Origin: Homarus americanus
Taxonomy: Eukaryota; Arthropoda; Malacostraca; Decapoda; Nephropidae
DNA: 64,000 bases
Assembly (NCBI RefSeq): GCF_018991925.1
Contig: NW_024732415.1
Coordinates: 810,430-874,429 of the forward strand
Reading direction: 5' to 3'
The notes below the pieces were generated by a model that did no database searches, had not been told where the DNA came from, and was given only the letters and a program-made list of their open reading frames with translations. Positions within the stretch are counted from its first letter, which is position 1. Every line of letters begins with the position of its first letter. The position numbers and the translations under genes are program-made. Shown piece by piece: positions 1 through 10,790 of the stretch.

Positions 1-300
1 GGTGTGTGTGTGAGGGAAGTGCTGAATTTCTTGGACTTTAATGAGGTACTGGGACAGATGTGGGAAGGAAGGAAGGGAGAGAAGGAAGGAAGGGAGAGAG
101 GAAGGAAGGAAGAAGTGTAGGAAGACGTAGGTAAGACAAAAGAGAGGAGCGTAGGTATACCTGGTGGGTGAGAGGTGATGGGTGGGGAGGGTGTGGTGAG
201 GAGTGGGGAGGGACAGGTGAGGGGAGATGGGTGAGGGGGGGTAGGGGTGCGTGACTGTAGGCGGGGAGGAGTCATGATTTAGCCAGTACAGTATATCCAC
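1..300. repeat. Purine-rich low-complexity DNA
   Basis: GGAA/GGGA-rich between about 60 and 120, then GGTG/GAGGG-rich to about 265. No splice signals or coding frame are visible. Confidence 0.8.
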
Positions 301-968
301 TCCCCACTCACTTCCCCTACCTCCCCACCATGGGTATAAGTTCCCCCCATACCCCTCCTCCTCTTCCCCTTCCTGCCACGTCAGAAGGAATAGCTCTATC
401 TTGACCCAATGCCTTAGTTGAACACCCCAGCCAACTACGTCTGCTGACCAACTACCACAACAACCACCATCACCACTACTATAACCACAATTACCATCAC
501 CACTATTATAACGATAATTATCACCACCACCATAACCACATAACCACACCTCCCACCAAAACACACCTCACACCTTTAGCACACCACACCACACCTCTCC
601 TCAACACACCACACCACATAAACACAACCACATCACCTCCCACACACCACACTACACCTCCCACTAAAACACACCACCTAACCACACCTCTCACCACAAA
701 CACAACCACACCACACAAACAACACCTTACCACACACACACACACCAGACCATCACACCGCTATCATTGCCAGCTACCAAATTGAGATAATGCTATTTTA
801 CACAAGTCTGGCATAAAATCCTTATTGAAAACCCCGGGTTGAGTACTAGCTGCATATTCATACACCGCAGGACGCAATAGAATTTAAATCCCAAATTGTG
901 CGACCATTTGCAGTCAATACCTATTTTTCCTGTATCGTTTAATGGCCGTCAGCACTCAATCATTCATT
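301..968. repeat. ACC/ACCACA-rich low complexity plus short unique DNA
   Basis: About 455 to 765 is rich in CACCAC, ACCACA and CACACC words on the + strand. The flanks (301-455 and 770-968) are unique sequence with no gene that I can support. Confidence 0.75.
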
Positions 969-969
969 T

Positions 970-1034
970 AACCTAACCTAACCTAACCTAACCTAACCTA
1001 ACCTAACCTAACCTAACCTAACCTAACCTAACCT
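970..1034. repeat. Interstitial telomeric repeat (AACCT)13
   Basis: About 13 uninterrupted copies of AACCT, which is TTAGG on the other strand. TTAGG is the canonical telomere unit of most arthropods. The block is flanked by non-telomeric DNA on both sides, so it is internal and not a chromosome end within this window. Confidence 0.93.
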
Positions 1035-1119
1035 GAGGCCGATACGAATTATTTAATATACTGTATGGAGTGTTTACAAGGGTGTTTACAAAGTCCCTTG
1101 GTTGTTTTACAGGTAAATA

Positions 1120-1300
1120 TAAACAAAAAGGGAGTCTGTAAGCACAAATAATAAGGGAGTCTGTAAACACAAACATCGAGCGACTATGTAAACACAACCT
1201 AGGCACTCTGTAAACACAAACAAGAGACTGTAAACACAAACATCAAGAGATTCTCTAAACACAAACATCAAGCGACTCTGCAAACAAACAAGAATACACT
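1120..1300. repeat. Degenerate ~20-35-bp repeat around CTGTAAACACAAACA
   Basis: The words GTAAACACAAAC and GACTCTGTAAACAC recur about six times with variable spacers. This is a decayed minisatellite. Confidence 0.75.
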
Positions 1301-1444
1301 GTAAACTTCCCCTATATATGTAAACAAGAAGGGGGATATATGTGTAAACACCGCGTAAATAAGACATACGGACCATAACCACCACACACCTAACACACCT
1401 GTTACAGATAGTCCAGGTGTGTCTTCTGGCGTGTTGGTATGGTC

Positions 1445-2015
1445 GGCAGGTGTTCGTAAGGGAGGGAGAGGGAGGGGGAGAGGGTAGGGATGAGGGGGGG
1501 GAGAGAGAGGAGGAGGGACAGGAGGGAGAAGAGAGAGGGGAGGAGGGGTAAAGAGAGGGATGAAGGGGAGGCGGAGAAAAGAGGGAGGGAAGGAAGGGAA
1601 AGAGAGGAGAAAAGAGAAGAGGGAGGGAGGAGGTGAACGGCCGTGGTGGAAGTGTGGCGAAAGTGAGTCAACTGTGGTGGCTGGTGGTGGTGTGTGGTGG
1701 TGACAGAGTGGTGGCTGGTGGCTGGTGGTGGTGGTTGGTGGTGGTGGTGTTGGTGACAGCTGCTGGTGAGGTAAGGTGAGATCACGGGGGTCATGCATTA
1801 ATACACTGGGTCACACACGACTCCTCCTCCTACACCTCCCCCTCCATCACGGGGTCACGCATTACGCCGCCCCTTCCCCTTTCCTTTCTTTTTCCTCTTT
1901 CTCTTTACCCCCCTTTCTTTCCCTCCTCCTTTCCCCCTTTTCTCTTTTTCTCCCCTCCTTCTCTATCCCCCTTTCCTTTCTTTCTCTCCTCCTCCCCCTT
2001 CCCCCTTTCACCATC
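1445..2015. repeat. Purine tract followed by pyrimidine tract
   Basis: 1445-1640 is almost pure purine (GGGAGG, GAGAGG). 1670-1770 is GGT/GTGG-rich. 1860-2010 is almost pure pyrimidine (CCCTTTCTTTCC). Both strands give long open frames, which is an artefact of composition. Confidence 0.85.
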
Positions 2016-2094
2016 ACTCATCATCAGTCATGGTCCAGGTTCAAATAGCAAGACAACGGGGGGTCAAACCTCATGACACACCTAACACCTGTTG

Positions 2095-2240
2095 ACCGAT
2101 GACCTACAGCAGTTACTCACGTCAACAAGTAGGTCACGTCAACAACTAGGTCACGCCAACAGGTAAGTCACGTCAACAGGTAAGTCACGCCAACAGGTAA
2201 GTCACGCTAACAGGTAGGTCACGTCAACAGGGAAGTCAAA
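2095..2240. repeat. 17-bp minisatellite (AGGTAAGTCACGCCAAC)
   Basis: About seven copies of a 17-bp unit with variants GTCACGTCAACAGGT and GTCACGCTAACAGGT. Confidence 0.85.
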
Positions 2241-2439
2241 TATGTACACTCGCCTGCACTTATACCTGGTACAGTGACTGACACGTTTAGTGAGATGTGG
2301 CAACTTTGTGTAATGGTTATCTAGCATCCTTAGTCTGGCTATTATTGTGAGGTTCCTCAGGGTCATTCCGGGAGTTTAATACTATGTAAACAAACACATA
2401 GTTGCCACATCTCACAAAACGCGCCAGCCACACCCCCTC

Positions 2440-2879
2440 CCCTCCTAGGATGTAAACAGAACTAGCTAAGGATGGTTTAGCAAGCACCCCTCCTCCCCTA
2501 GCATGTAAACAGAACTAGCCAGGGATGGTTTAGCAAGCACCCCTCTTCCCCTAGCATGTGAACAGAACTAGCCAGGGATGGTTTAGCAAGCACCCCTCCT
2601 CCCCTAGGATGTAAACAGAACTAGCCAAGGATGGTTTAGCAAGCACCCCTCCTCCCCTAGCATGTAAACAGAACTAGCCAGGGATGGTTTAGCAAGCACC
2701 CCTCCTCCCCTAGCATGTAAACAGAACTAGCCAAGGATGGTTTAGCAAGCACCCCTCCTCCCCTAGCATGTAAACAGAACTAGCCAGGGATGGTTTAGCA
2801 AGCACCCCTCTTCCCCTAGCATGTAAACAGAACTAGCCAGGGATGGTGTAGGAAGCGTGTGACACTCCAGGATGTAAAC

Positions 2880-2880
<1 letters not shown>
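2440..2880. repeat. 53-bp minisatellite, about 8 copies
   Basis: The word GTAAACAGAACTAG begins at 2452, 2505, 2558, 2611, 2664, 2717, 2770 and 2823, an exact 53-bp spacing. The rest of each unit carries GATGGTTTAGCAAGCACCCC and CCTCCCCTAG. Copies are nearly identical (AAGG/AGGG, CTCC/CTTC variants), so expansion was recent. There are no unique spacers, so this is not a CRISPR array. Confidence 0.95.

Positions 2881-2937
<57 letters not shown>
2880..2937. repeat. (GA)n microsatellite
   Basis: About 28 uninterrupted GA dinucleotides directly abutting the 53-bp minisatellite. Confidence 0.97.
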
Positions 2938-2940
<3 letters not shown>

Positions 2941-3084
2941 TTTAACACTGTGGTTGCTTGTCTTAGGCAGCCGATGGTTTGTTTTGACTGTGTTCCTCAT
3001 AGCTGCCAGGAAGCTTAAGTCTTAGTGGGTGGTCTGTGTACCCTGGGTGTACCTATTGGGGGTGTTGAGGTATCTATTAGGTAT

Positions 3085-3260
3085 ACGAATCTGAATCACC
3101 TCCGAACCCGAATCACATCTGAACTCAAATCCGAATCCGAATCACATCTGAACCCAAATCCGAATCACCTCCGAATCCGAATCACATCTGAACCCAAATC
3201 CGAATCACCTCTGAGCCCGAACCACCACCGACCTCGAATCCCGAATTAATCCTAAACTTA
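3085..3260. repeat. CCGAATCa hexamer/heptamer-based degenerate array
   Basis: The words CCGAATCACATCTGAAC and CCAAATCCGAATC recur through about 170 bp. Confidence 0.8.
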
Positions 3261-3407
3261 AATCCGAAATTAATTCAGTATCTCAGACCACGCTGTTGCG
3301 GGCGCCTCACTTGCTACTCTGTCTGTGTCTTACTTCCAGGCCGACCTTCAAGTTGGAGCTGTAACTCAAAGCCCGTCCCGAGGGTCACGTCTTACCTATA
3401 AGTTCGA

Positions 3408-3620
3408 GTGATAGATAGATAGATATACATAGCTAGATAGATAGATGGATATGATACATGATAAATGAATTGAAAGATAGATAGATCGATAGATAGATCG
3501 ATAGATAGAGATAATTTACTAATGGTGTAATGTATTGTGTTAAGCAGATATGTCAAATGTTCTCTATCTATCTATATGTCTCTGTCTATCGAGCTATCTA
3601 TCTATCTATCTATAAGTCAT
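3408..3620. repeat. (GATA)n and (TATC)n tetranucleotide tracts
   Basis: GATA/GATAGATC runs from about 3408 to 3510 are followed by TATC runs at 3563-3613. The two are complementary and could pair as a hairpin. Confidence 0.9.
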
Positions 3621-3629
3621 TTCTTTCTC

Positions 3630-4071
3630 TTCTAGTAATCTCTCTCTCTCTCTTCAATCTATTTTCTCTTTTCTTTTATAAATCTCTCTCTCTCTCTGTC
3701 ACCTACACAGCGACACAGTGACTGGCAAGATTCCTGCGGCCACACGTGTCGTCTTTGTTTTTGTGTCTTTCACCTCCTGCCCGGTTATTATCTTTCTCTC
3801 TCTCTCTCAATCTCCCTCTCTGTCTATCTATCTCTCGCTCTTCTTGTCTATCTCTCTCTCTTCTTGTCTATCTCTCTCTCTTCTTGTCTATCTCTCTCTC
3901 TCTCTGTGTCTATCTATCTCTCTCTCTTCTTGTCTATCTCTCTCTCTCTCTCTGTGTCTATCTATCTCTCTCTCTTCTTGTCTATCTCTCTCTCTCTCTC
4001 TGTCTATCTATCTCTCTCTCTCAATATCTATCTTTCCATCTCTCTCCGTTTCTATTTTTATTTCACCTTGA

Positions 4072-4142
<71 letters not shown>
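3630..4142. repeat. (TC)n compound microsatellite/minisatellite
   Basis: A CTCTTCTTGTCTATCTCTCT unit recurs several times (3838-4010) inside TC-rich DNA. It ends in a pure (TC)n run at about 4074-4141. Confidence 0.92.
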
Positions 4143-4143
<1 letters not shown>

Positions 4144-4249
4144 TGGTTATTACTCCTACCTTGTGCCTTAATTTTCATCAGTGTTATTATTCATTCTTTT
4201 CCTTGTGTTCTTCTCTTAAGGTCAATGTTCTCTGCTCGCTGGTCCTGTT

Positions 4250-4456
4250 ATGTATACATACATACATACATACATACATACATACATTCATACATACATA
4301 CATACACATGACACAAAGATACATACATAAACATGACACATAGAGATACAAATATATAAGTGCAATATACGTTCACACACATGCTGTACATACATACAAT
4401 TATTATTATTAGTAGTAGTAGTAGTAGTTGTAGTAGTAGTAGTAGTAGTAGTAGTT

Positions 4457-4494
<38 letters not shown>

Positions 4495-4545
4495 TGTAGT
4501 AGTAGTAGTAGTAGTAGTAGTAGTTGTAGTAGTAGTAGTAAGTGC
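4250..4545. repeat. (CATA)n and (AGT)n microsatellites
   Basis: CATA repeats lie at about 4253-4307. AGT/TTG trinucleotides lie at about 4408-4541, with regularly spaced TTGT interruptions. The open frames here (poly-Ser, poly-Thr, poly-Leu) are artefacts. Confidence 0.92.
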
Positions 4546-4599
4546 ATACAAACACCCATACCTATAACACATACCAATCATAACTCTTAAGATTGTCTG

Positions 4600-6130
4600 T
4601 CCGTCTTATAACTATCCACTTCTTTTACATCAAATTCAAGTTAAACTCCAGTAAGACTCACAGTAACTAAATTAATAAAATCCTAGTACATATTTTACAC
4701 TTATTTTATTCATTTGGTCTTTAGCTAATTAACTTTACTAATTTTTAGTAATTTTTATTCATTTTTATTAGTACACATAAGCGCCATTGTTGTTCCAATT
4801 GACGATAATAAACCAAATGTAAAAATAAAACGTAAAAATAAATCACTTTTATAATATTTTCATAACTATCGTTAATAAAATATTCCCAAACTATAAAAAA
4901 TAATAGTATCCTATTTGTATGAAAGTTGTGAAAAATAATGGCAAAATATTATTATATACTTTCGAAAAAATAATTTGATGCGGTGCCACCAAAAAGTATA
5001 TGAGTTTGTTATATATTTACTTTTATTTTGTTTTTTCATTTCATTTGTGTTGTGGCGAGAGAGATAATCACATCTGTTTATGAAGTTTTGTCGCTAAAAT
5101 TCACAAGTTAATTTACTGTTTACAGGGACGTGAATATAATGTTATGTTGAAAATGATAGTTGTCCAATCTCGCCAAAATAATAATAATAAAAACGTTTGT
5201 CATTGAGTTCTGGCTCCTTTTTTTATTGTTATTTTGTTGGTGATTCAGTTAACGAGCTTTTTTTGATTCGGTCCTCGCTTTATTTTTTGTGATTCGGTCC
5301 CGCGGTTTTTATTTATTTATTTATTTTTTTGTAATTCGGTTCCGCGTTTTTTTATTATTGGTGATTCGGTTCCCGCGCTTTTTTTTATTTATTTTTTGTG
5401 ATTCGGTTCCCGCGTTATTTTTATATTTTTTTCATTCGGTTCCCGCATTTTTTTGTGATTTGGTTCCCACGCTATTTTCGTTTATTTCTTGCGATTCGAT
5501 TTCCACGGGGTTTTTTTGGTGTGTAATTTGGTTCCCGGCTTTAATTTTTTATTGAAATCTGTAGGTGATAAAAACAATAATAGTGAAGTGATGTGAAATG
5601 ATGACTGTCCAACTCAACAAAAAAAAAAATATAAATTTGTCATTAAGTTCTCACATTTCTTGTTGTTTTCGATTTTTTGGGGGGGTCAGTGAATTAAAGC
5701 ACTTTTTAGTGTCAAATTTAGCGGGAAAAACAAAAGCAATGAAACGAAGATAAACGCCATCAATAGTACGAAAAAAACACACATTTGTCGCTCAGTTCCC
5801 GCGCTTTGTGACGATAAGTTCCAGTGATTTTTTCTCCAAATTTGGGACGAAAAACAAAAACAATGAAAAATGGAAATAATTGCTGTCCAATTCAGTAGTA
5901 GTAGTAAAAATAATATTATTAATAGCTCCTGCGCTTTTCGTCATTCAGTTCCCACCCCATTTTTTTCTCTAAATCGGCAAAGAAAACCAAAAAACAAAAG
6001 ACTAACATAAAGCGCAGGACGGGTGAAAAAAAGACACCCACAGCCCCTTTAAAAGCATTTTCATTTGCATTATTTTTGCATTTATGAAAACATTCCCTAG
6101 AGATGAACCAAGCTTTATGAGCGAGCGGTA
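4600..6130. repeat. AT-rich region with GATTCGGTTCCCGCG repeats
   Basis: 4600-5150 is AT-rich unique DNA. From about 5225 to 5545 the word GATTCGGTTCCCGCG and variants recur about nine times, separated by T-rich spacers. A looser, longer repeat joins GTCCAA, an A-rich stretch, then TTTGTCATTGAGTTC; related versions occur near 5160, 5600, 5760 and 5880. I see no gene. Confidence 0.7.
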
Positions 6131-6224
6131 ACTTTCTGCGTCACTTCCTGCTTCTCTTGTGTATTTGACGCAAGATGTGGTGATGTGATGTCAGTCAGCG
6201 TTAAGGAAGGTATAGTGGCTATTA

Positions 6225-6312
6225 GTAGTGCTGGTAGTTGTGGTGGTGGTTGTGGTAGGTGATTGTGGTGGTGGTTGTGGTAGGTGATTGTGGTGGTGGT
6301 TGTGGCAAGGTT
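6225..6312. repeat. GTGGTGGTTGTGGTAGGTGATT minisatellite
   Basis: Three near-identical copies of a GT-rich unit of about 30 bp. Confidence 0.8.
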
Positions 6313-6680
6313 ATAGAGTTTACCTTATGGTTACTTTGTTGTGATAGGATGAAGGATTCTCTCTCTCGCTTTCTCTATTTTCTCCCAACTTCTCTCTTTC
6401 TCTGTCAAGTTTTTCCCCTTTCTCTGTGAAATTCTGTCAGATTTTCTCTCACTTTCTCTTTCTGTCAAATTCTTTCTCTCTCACTCACAACACACTATGG
6501 TTCTCAGGCATTAAATGTGACACCTTCCACTCTTTGTCAACACGTCTGGTCACACGCCCTTGTCCTGCCCCTACACTCACTTTTATATCGGGTACAGCAA
6601 CTCCAGACAGACACACACACACATTAAATAACCAGGGTGACCACACTCGACCTTGGTGCATTCCTTCGGTGAGCGGGCGT
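6312..6680. other. TC-rich and unique DNA, no gene seen
   Basis: TCTCT-rich from about 6358 to 6485, then unique sequence with a short CA run near 6608. No supportable gene. Confidence 0.5.
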
Positions 6681-7135
6681 TTGGGTTAGGTTAGGTAATC
6701 AAATCAAAGCAAACCTAAACTAATATAATATAATCCAACCTAACTTAATCTAATCTAACCTAAAGTAATCAAATATAACCTAACTTAATCTAATCTAATC
6801 CAACCTAACTTAATCTAATCTAACCTAAAGTAATCAAATATAACCTAACTTAATCTAATCTAACCTAACGTAATCAAATATAACCTAACTTAATCTAATC
6901 TAATCCAACCTAACTTAAGCTAATCTAACCTACAGTAATCAAATATAACTTAAACAAATCTAATCTAAGCTAATTTAATCATTATATAAATTACACTTCA
7001 ATTATACCTAAATTATACTTCGATTACATCCAGATTACATTTCGATTACACCTCTAGCCCTTTAAAAAAAAACTCTCCTCAGCCATTACATTTCGACTAC
7101 ACTTTGATTACATTTCGATTACACCTCTATCCTCC
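6680..7135. repeat. Degenerate telomere-like (TAACCTAA/TAATCTAA) array
   Basis: AACCTAACTTAATCTAATC-type words recur from 6683 to 6980. Embedded longer units of about 50-65 bp contain AAGTAATCAAATATAACC. These look like decayed (AACCT)n. 6985-7130 carries ATTACATTTCGATTACA repeats. Confidence 0.8.
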
Positions 7136-7299
7136 CCCCAAAAAACCCCACCTATCTCCTCAACCATAAGCATACAAATACACCATGAGTGATTCCCTGG
7201 GCCACGACACCACCTACAGCAGAGCGTCAAGTGTGAAACATAAGGGCGGTGGCTGCTAACACTCCCCCAACAGCTGTCATAAGGTACACTCACCCAAAG

Positions 7300-7705
7300 A
7301 ACTCCTGTCAGTCTTCTCTCTCCCGTCTATGAGCCCTGAGACTTATGAACCCTTAGACTTATGAACCCTTAAACTTATGAACCCTTAGACTTATGAAGCC
7401 TAAGACTTATGAACCCTTAAACTTATGAACCCTTAAAGTTATGAACCCTTAGACGTATGAAGCCTAAGACTCATCTCCACCCTAAGATTCATGAACCAGT
7501 GAATCCGAGACATTACACAGTGGACTATCTTTGAACTGTGTCATGTCTCGGATTCACAGGTTCATGAGTCTCAGGGTTCATGAGTTTCAGGGTTCATGAG
7601 TCTCAGGGTTCATGAGTCTCAGGGTTCATGAGTCTCAGGGTTCATGAGTCTCAGGGTTCATGAGTCTCAGGGTTCATAGATGGAAGAGAGAACTGATAGG
7701 AGTAC
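7300..7705. mobile_element. Foldback / inverted-repeat element, copy 1
   Basis: The left half contains repeated GAACCCTTAGACTTATGA units and the right half repeated GGGTTCATGAGTCTCAG units, which are reverse complements of each other. The centre is a near-perfect hairpin: 7482-7520 pairs with 7536-7575 around a 15-base loop (GTGAATCCGAGACA against TGTCTCGGATTCAC). Outer ends also pair: ACTCCTGTCAGTCTTCTCTC (7301) against GAGAGAACTGATAGGAGT (7686-7703). No transposase is present, so it would be non-autonomous. A related element lies at 37056-37217. Confidence 0.7.
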
Positions 7706-7794
7706 AAGATGCTGCTCTGCTTCAGTATGGGGATAAGACTGTGAGACTTGTTCACTCTTTTGTGTTGCTTCTATACCTCTTGCGTGCTTCATAA

Positions 7795-8075
7795 CAGGAG
7801 GAGATGGAGGAGAAGGAGGATGAGGAAGAAAGGAAGAGGAGATAATGGAGAAGGAGGAAGATTAGATGGAGAAGGAAGAGGACGAAGAGGACGATATGGA
7901 AATGAAGAGAGAGGAGGAGTAGGAGAAAGAGGAGAGGGAAGAGGAGGTGGAGGGGGAGGAAAGAGAGGAGAGGGAAAAGAAGGGAAAGGAGGAGGAGGAG
8001 GGGAGGGAAGAAAAGGTAGAAGAGGAGGGGGGAGGAGGAGAAGGGGGAAGAGGTGGAGGAGGAGGAAGAAAAACA
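7795..8075. repeat. GGAGGA/GAAGAGG purine tract
   Basis: About 280 bp, almost all purine on the + strand. It generates Arg/Glu/Gly-rich open frames that are not genes. Confidence 0.9.
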
Positions 8076-8243
8076 GTCGCCGCTCCACCCACCGTAACCA
8101 CAAACCGCCCAGGGATATTCACCTCTCCCAAGACCTGGTCGGGGTACAGGGGCGTCCCAGAATGATTTAAAGACACGTGTTGTCAGACATCGGAAAGGTA
8201 GGGCGATATATCACTAACTTTTATACCTTCACCAACACTGATG

Positions 8244-8503
8244 AAAAAGTACAGACATAAACACGGATGTCAGGTTAAATGTATTGTGGCGGTAGTGATT
8301 TAATAATGACTCTGTAGGGCAGGTGTAGGACATTGTGCCAGCAAGAAGAGGAGGAGTGAGTTCCCTTCTTGTACACTCAGTAATAAATGAGTACACTGTT
8401 GGTGGTGTTTTCTGACGGTGGAACAACCCTTGGGTGGACCAGCATCCTACCAAGGTGGTGGAGTAACCCACTGGCTGCTGAATACTAACCACGACATCAG
8501 TAC
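8244..8503 (-). CDS. Candidate single internal exon, unidentified
   Basis: On the minus strand a strong splice acceptor (a pyrimidine run ending CTCCTTCAG) immediately precedes an open frame of about 87 codons from 8503 down to about 8244. It has ordinary amino-acid composition, including the stretches VVVSIQQPVGYSTTL and AGTMSYTCPTESLLNHYRH. This differs from the repeat-derived frames around it. A possible but weak donor (TG then GTGAAG) lies just before the in-frame stop near 8237. I do not recognise the product, and no partner exon is visible nearby. It could be one exon of a gene mostly outside this window, a pseudogene fragment or a chance frame. Confidence 0.22.
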
Positions 8504-8693
8504 CTGAAGGAGAAAAAAGCCAAAACACACAAAAATACTCCCTTTTTTAGCTTTCCAATTAAATCTCAATATAATTTCCCTGTTGCTGATAGATAACTCA
8601 TTAGCTCTACCCGGCAGTAACTACTCGTGAGAACAGTGGTCGAGTTTGCTGAAGACTGTCGATGGCTGGTAAATATTTTGAGATCTTGGAACA

Positions 8694-8735
8694 GGGGGCG
8701 GCGACTGGGGCAGGGGCGGGGGGCGGGGCGGGGAG
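8694..8735. promoter_or_regulatory. GC-box cluster / G-quadruplex-prone tract
   Basis: G-runs separated by single C or CA (GGGGCAGGGGCGGGG, then GGCGGGGCGGGG) give several overlapping GGGCGG Sp1-type boxes and at least four G-runs suitable for a quadruplex. It lies about 190 bp upstream, in minus-strand terms, of the candidate exon at 8244-8503. A promoter role is only inferred. Confidence 0.4.
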
Positions 8736-8739
8736 ACAC

Positions 8740-9099
8740 TCATTTGACCTCACAATATTATTTTACATTCTATCTTCATTTCCTTTTAATAAAACGTCGC
8801 TCACAGTTTTATTAACTCGCTGAGGTAGACCAATCAAGTCTAGTACTGATGACATGTGCTTTATTCTTTACCTTATATTGGTGTTCCTGCTTACTGTTTA
8901 GATTAGTGAAGGAAATGAGTTTTTTTACACCTTACGTGACATGAAAAGGAGGAAGAAGAAGAGAAGGAGAACAAGAAAGACAGAAGGAGGAAGAAGACAA
9001 AGAAGAATCAGAAAGACCAGGAAGAAACCACACACACACACACTTTCAACCACTCACCCAAAACCCATTTACACACCCCATCACACACACACCTCTCTC

Positions 9100-9146
<47 letters not shown>

Positions 9147-9185
9147 CACACCGATTGACGATTTAGAGAGAGGCGTTGTCCCCCT
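8740..9185. repeat. Unique DNA, then purine tract and (AC)n
   Basis: 8740-8940 is unique AT-rich DNA. 8941-9025 is AAG/GGA-rich. (AC)n-rich sequence lies at about 9028-9150, with the cleanest run at 9103-9140. Confidence 0.8.
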
Positions 9186-9465
9186 ACAGTTATACATACA
9201 GGTTATGATGGTGCAGGTGTTGGCGCAGTCATACATACAGGTTATGATGGTGTAGGTGTTGGCGCAGTCGTGCAGGTGTTGGCGCAGTCATACACACAGG
9301 TTATGATGGTGTAGGTGTTGGCGCAGTCGTGCAGGTGTTGGCGCAGTTGTGCAGGTGTTGGCGCAGTCATACACACACAGGTTATGATGGTGTAGGTGTT
9401 GGCGCAGTTGTGCAGGTGTTGGAGCAGTCGTACATACAGGTTATGATGGTGTAGGAGGTGTTGGC
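9185..9465. repeat. GGTGTTGGCGCAGTC minisatellite with two unit lengths
   Basis: Longer units (about 39-43 bp) contain CATACATACAGGTTATGATGG. They alternate with short 20-bp units (GTGCAGGTGTTGGCGCAGTC). About nine GGCGCAGT/GGAGCAGT cores are present. Confidence 0.88.
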
Positions 9466-9544
9466 GCCTCTCATTGGTCCATCTGTAACTCCCACGGTGA
9501 GAAAAACAACTCGATCGTGGTATCTTGACTACATGTTCCTCCCC

Positions 9545-9775
9545 TTCACGTCTCTCCTCCTCCTCCTCCTCCTCTTCCTTTCCTCTCCCTTGAACGTTTC
9601 TCCTCCTCCTCTTCCTTTCCTCCCAATTAAACGTTTCTCCTCTTCCTTCCCTCTCCCTACAACGTTTGCTTTTTGACTTCCCATCTTACTCTTCCTCTTT
9701 GAACGTTTCTCCTCCTCTTCCTTCCACTACACATTTGAACGTTTCTCCCTCACTTCCCTCACACCATGAAAATTT
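9545..9775. repeat. Pyrimidine-rich GAACGTTTCTCCTCCTC repeat
   Basis: The word GAACGTTTCTCCTC or a variant recurs about five times within CT-rich DNA. Confidence 0.75.
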
Positions 9776-9779
9776 TTCT

Positions 9780-10668
9780 GAACGTTCCTACTTCATCAGT
9801 GATTTTTAACGCTAACCTAACGTAACCTAAACTAACCTCATCCCCTCAAATAATGTTAAGGTGGTCAATCTTTAGGTGGCATAACCTATAAACTAGGATG
9901 GAAATTCTTCAGGTGTTCCAAATCTATTCCACGGATTAGTTTGATTGGTCAATACTAATCAACATACCATTACCAATCACCTGTCTGAGGGTCGGCGACC
10001 ACGGCCCTCCATTACTCTCCAATCTCCCCCAAAATATTTACCAATCACGCAGGTGTGGAGTCAGTGTGTGTGTGTGTGTGTTAGTGAAGAGTGAAGATCA
10101 CTGTCAGAGAGAGTCAGTCAACAGTCATTGTACAAACACGCCGGTAGTTACGTACAGAAAGCGGCGTGACCTTTGACCCAGCTCGTCTAAAATCAATAGT
10201 TAATCTCTAAAAACAAAAGTATTAAAAAAATCCGTTAGTTTCTTCCGATCGGTGACAGATTAAAAAAGAAGCACGAAAAGGTAATCTGGAAATATCATAA
10301 AAATAAATAATAAAATATGTCGTATGAGTTCTTAATATGGAGAAAAGTTTGTTTATATATGTATACAGTATCCGGGTCCCTGTGAGAAGTGTAAAAACTA
10401 AATCCCTTAAAAAAACAAGAATGTAAAAAGATAATTGATAACAAACAAGAAATAACAATAATGATAACAGGAACAACAAATATTAAATGTTAACAGGAAC
10501 AAGAAATAATAAATGATAACAAGACAACGTAATAATAAATAATAATGATAAATATTTAGTACCGTTGCCCCTTTCTATAGCGGGAGCAATTAATCAGCAA
10601 AAAAATATTCCGGGACGAATTAGGAAAAAACAAACACAAAAACTAGCGATTACGACGAGGCAATGACT
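9780..10668. other. Unique AT-rich DNA
   Basis: No gene supported. It contains a short TG run near 10066-10081 and AACAATAATGATAACAGGAAC-type low complexity at about 10435-10560. Confidence 0.5.
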
Positions 10669-10669
10669 A

Positions 10670-10790
10670 GAGGAGGCGAGCGAGGCGAGGGAGGGAGGTA
10701 AGGGAAGGAGGGAGGGAGGTAAGGGATGGAGGGAGGGAGGTAAGGGATGGAGGGAGGGAGGTAAGGGATGGAGGGAGGGAGACAGGAGGT
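10670..10790. repeat. GGGAGGTAAGGGATGGAGG minisatellite
   Basis: About five copies of a 20 to 24-bp G/A-rich unit. Confidence 0.85.
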
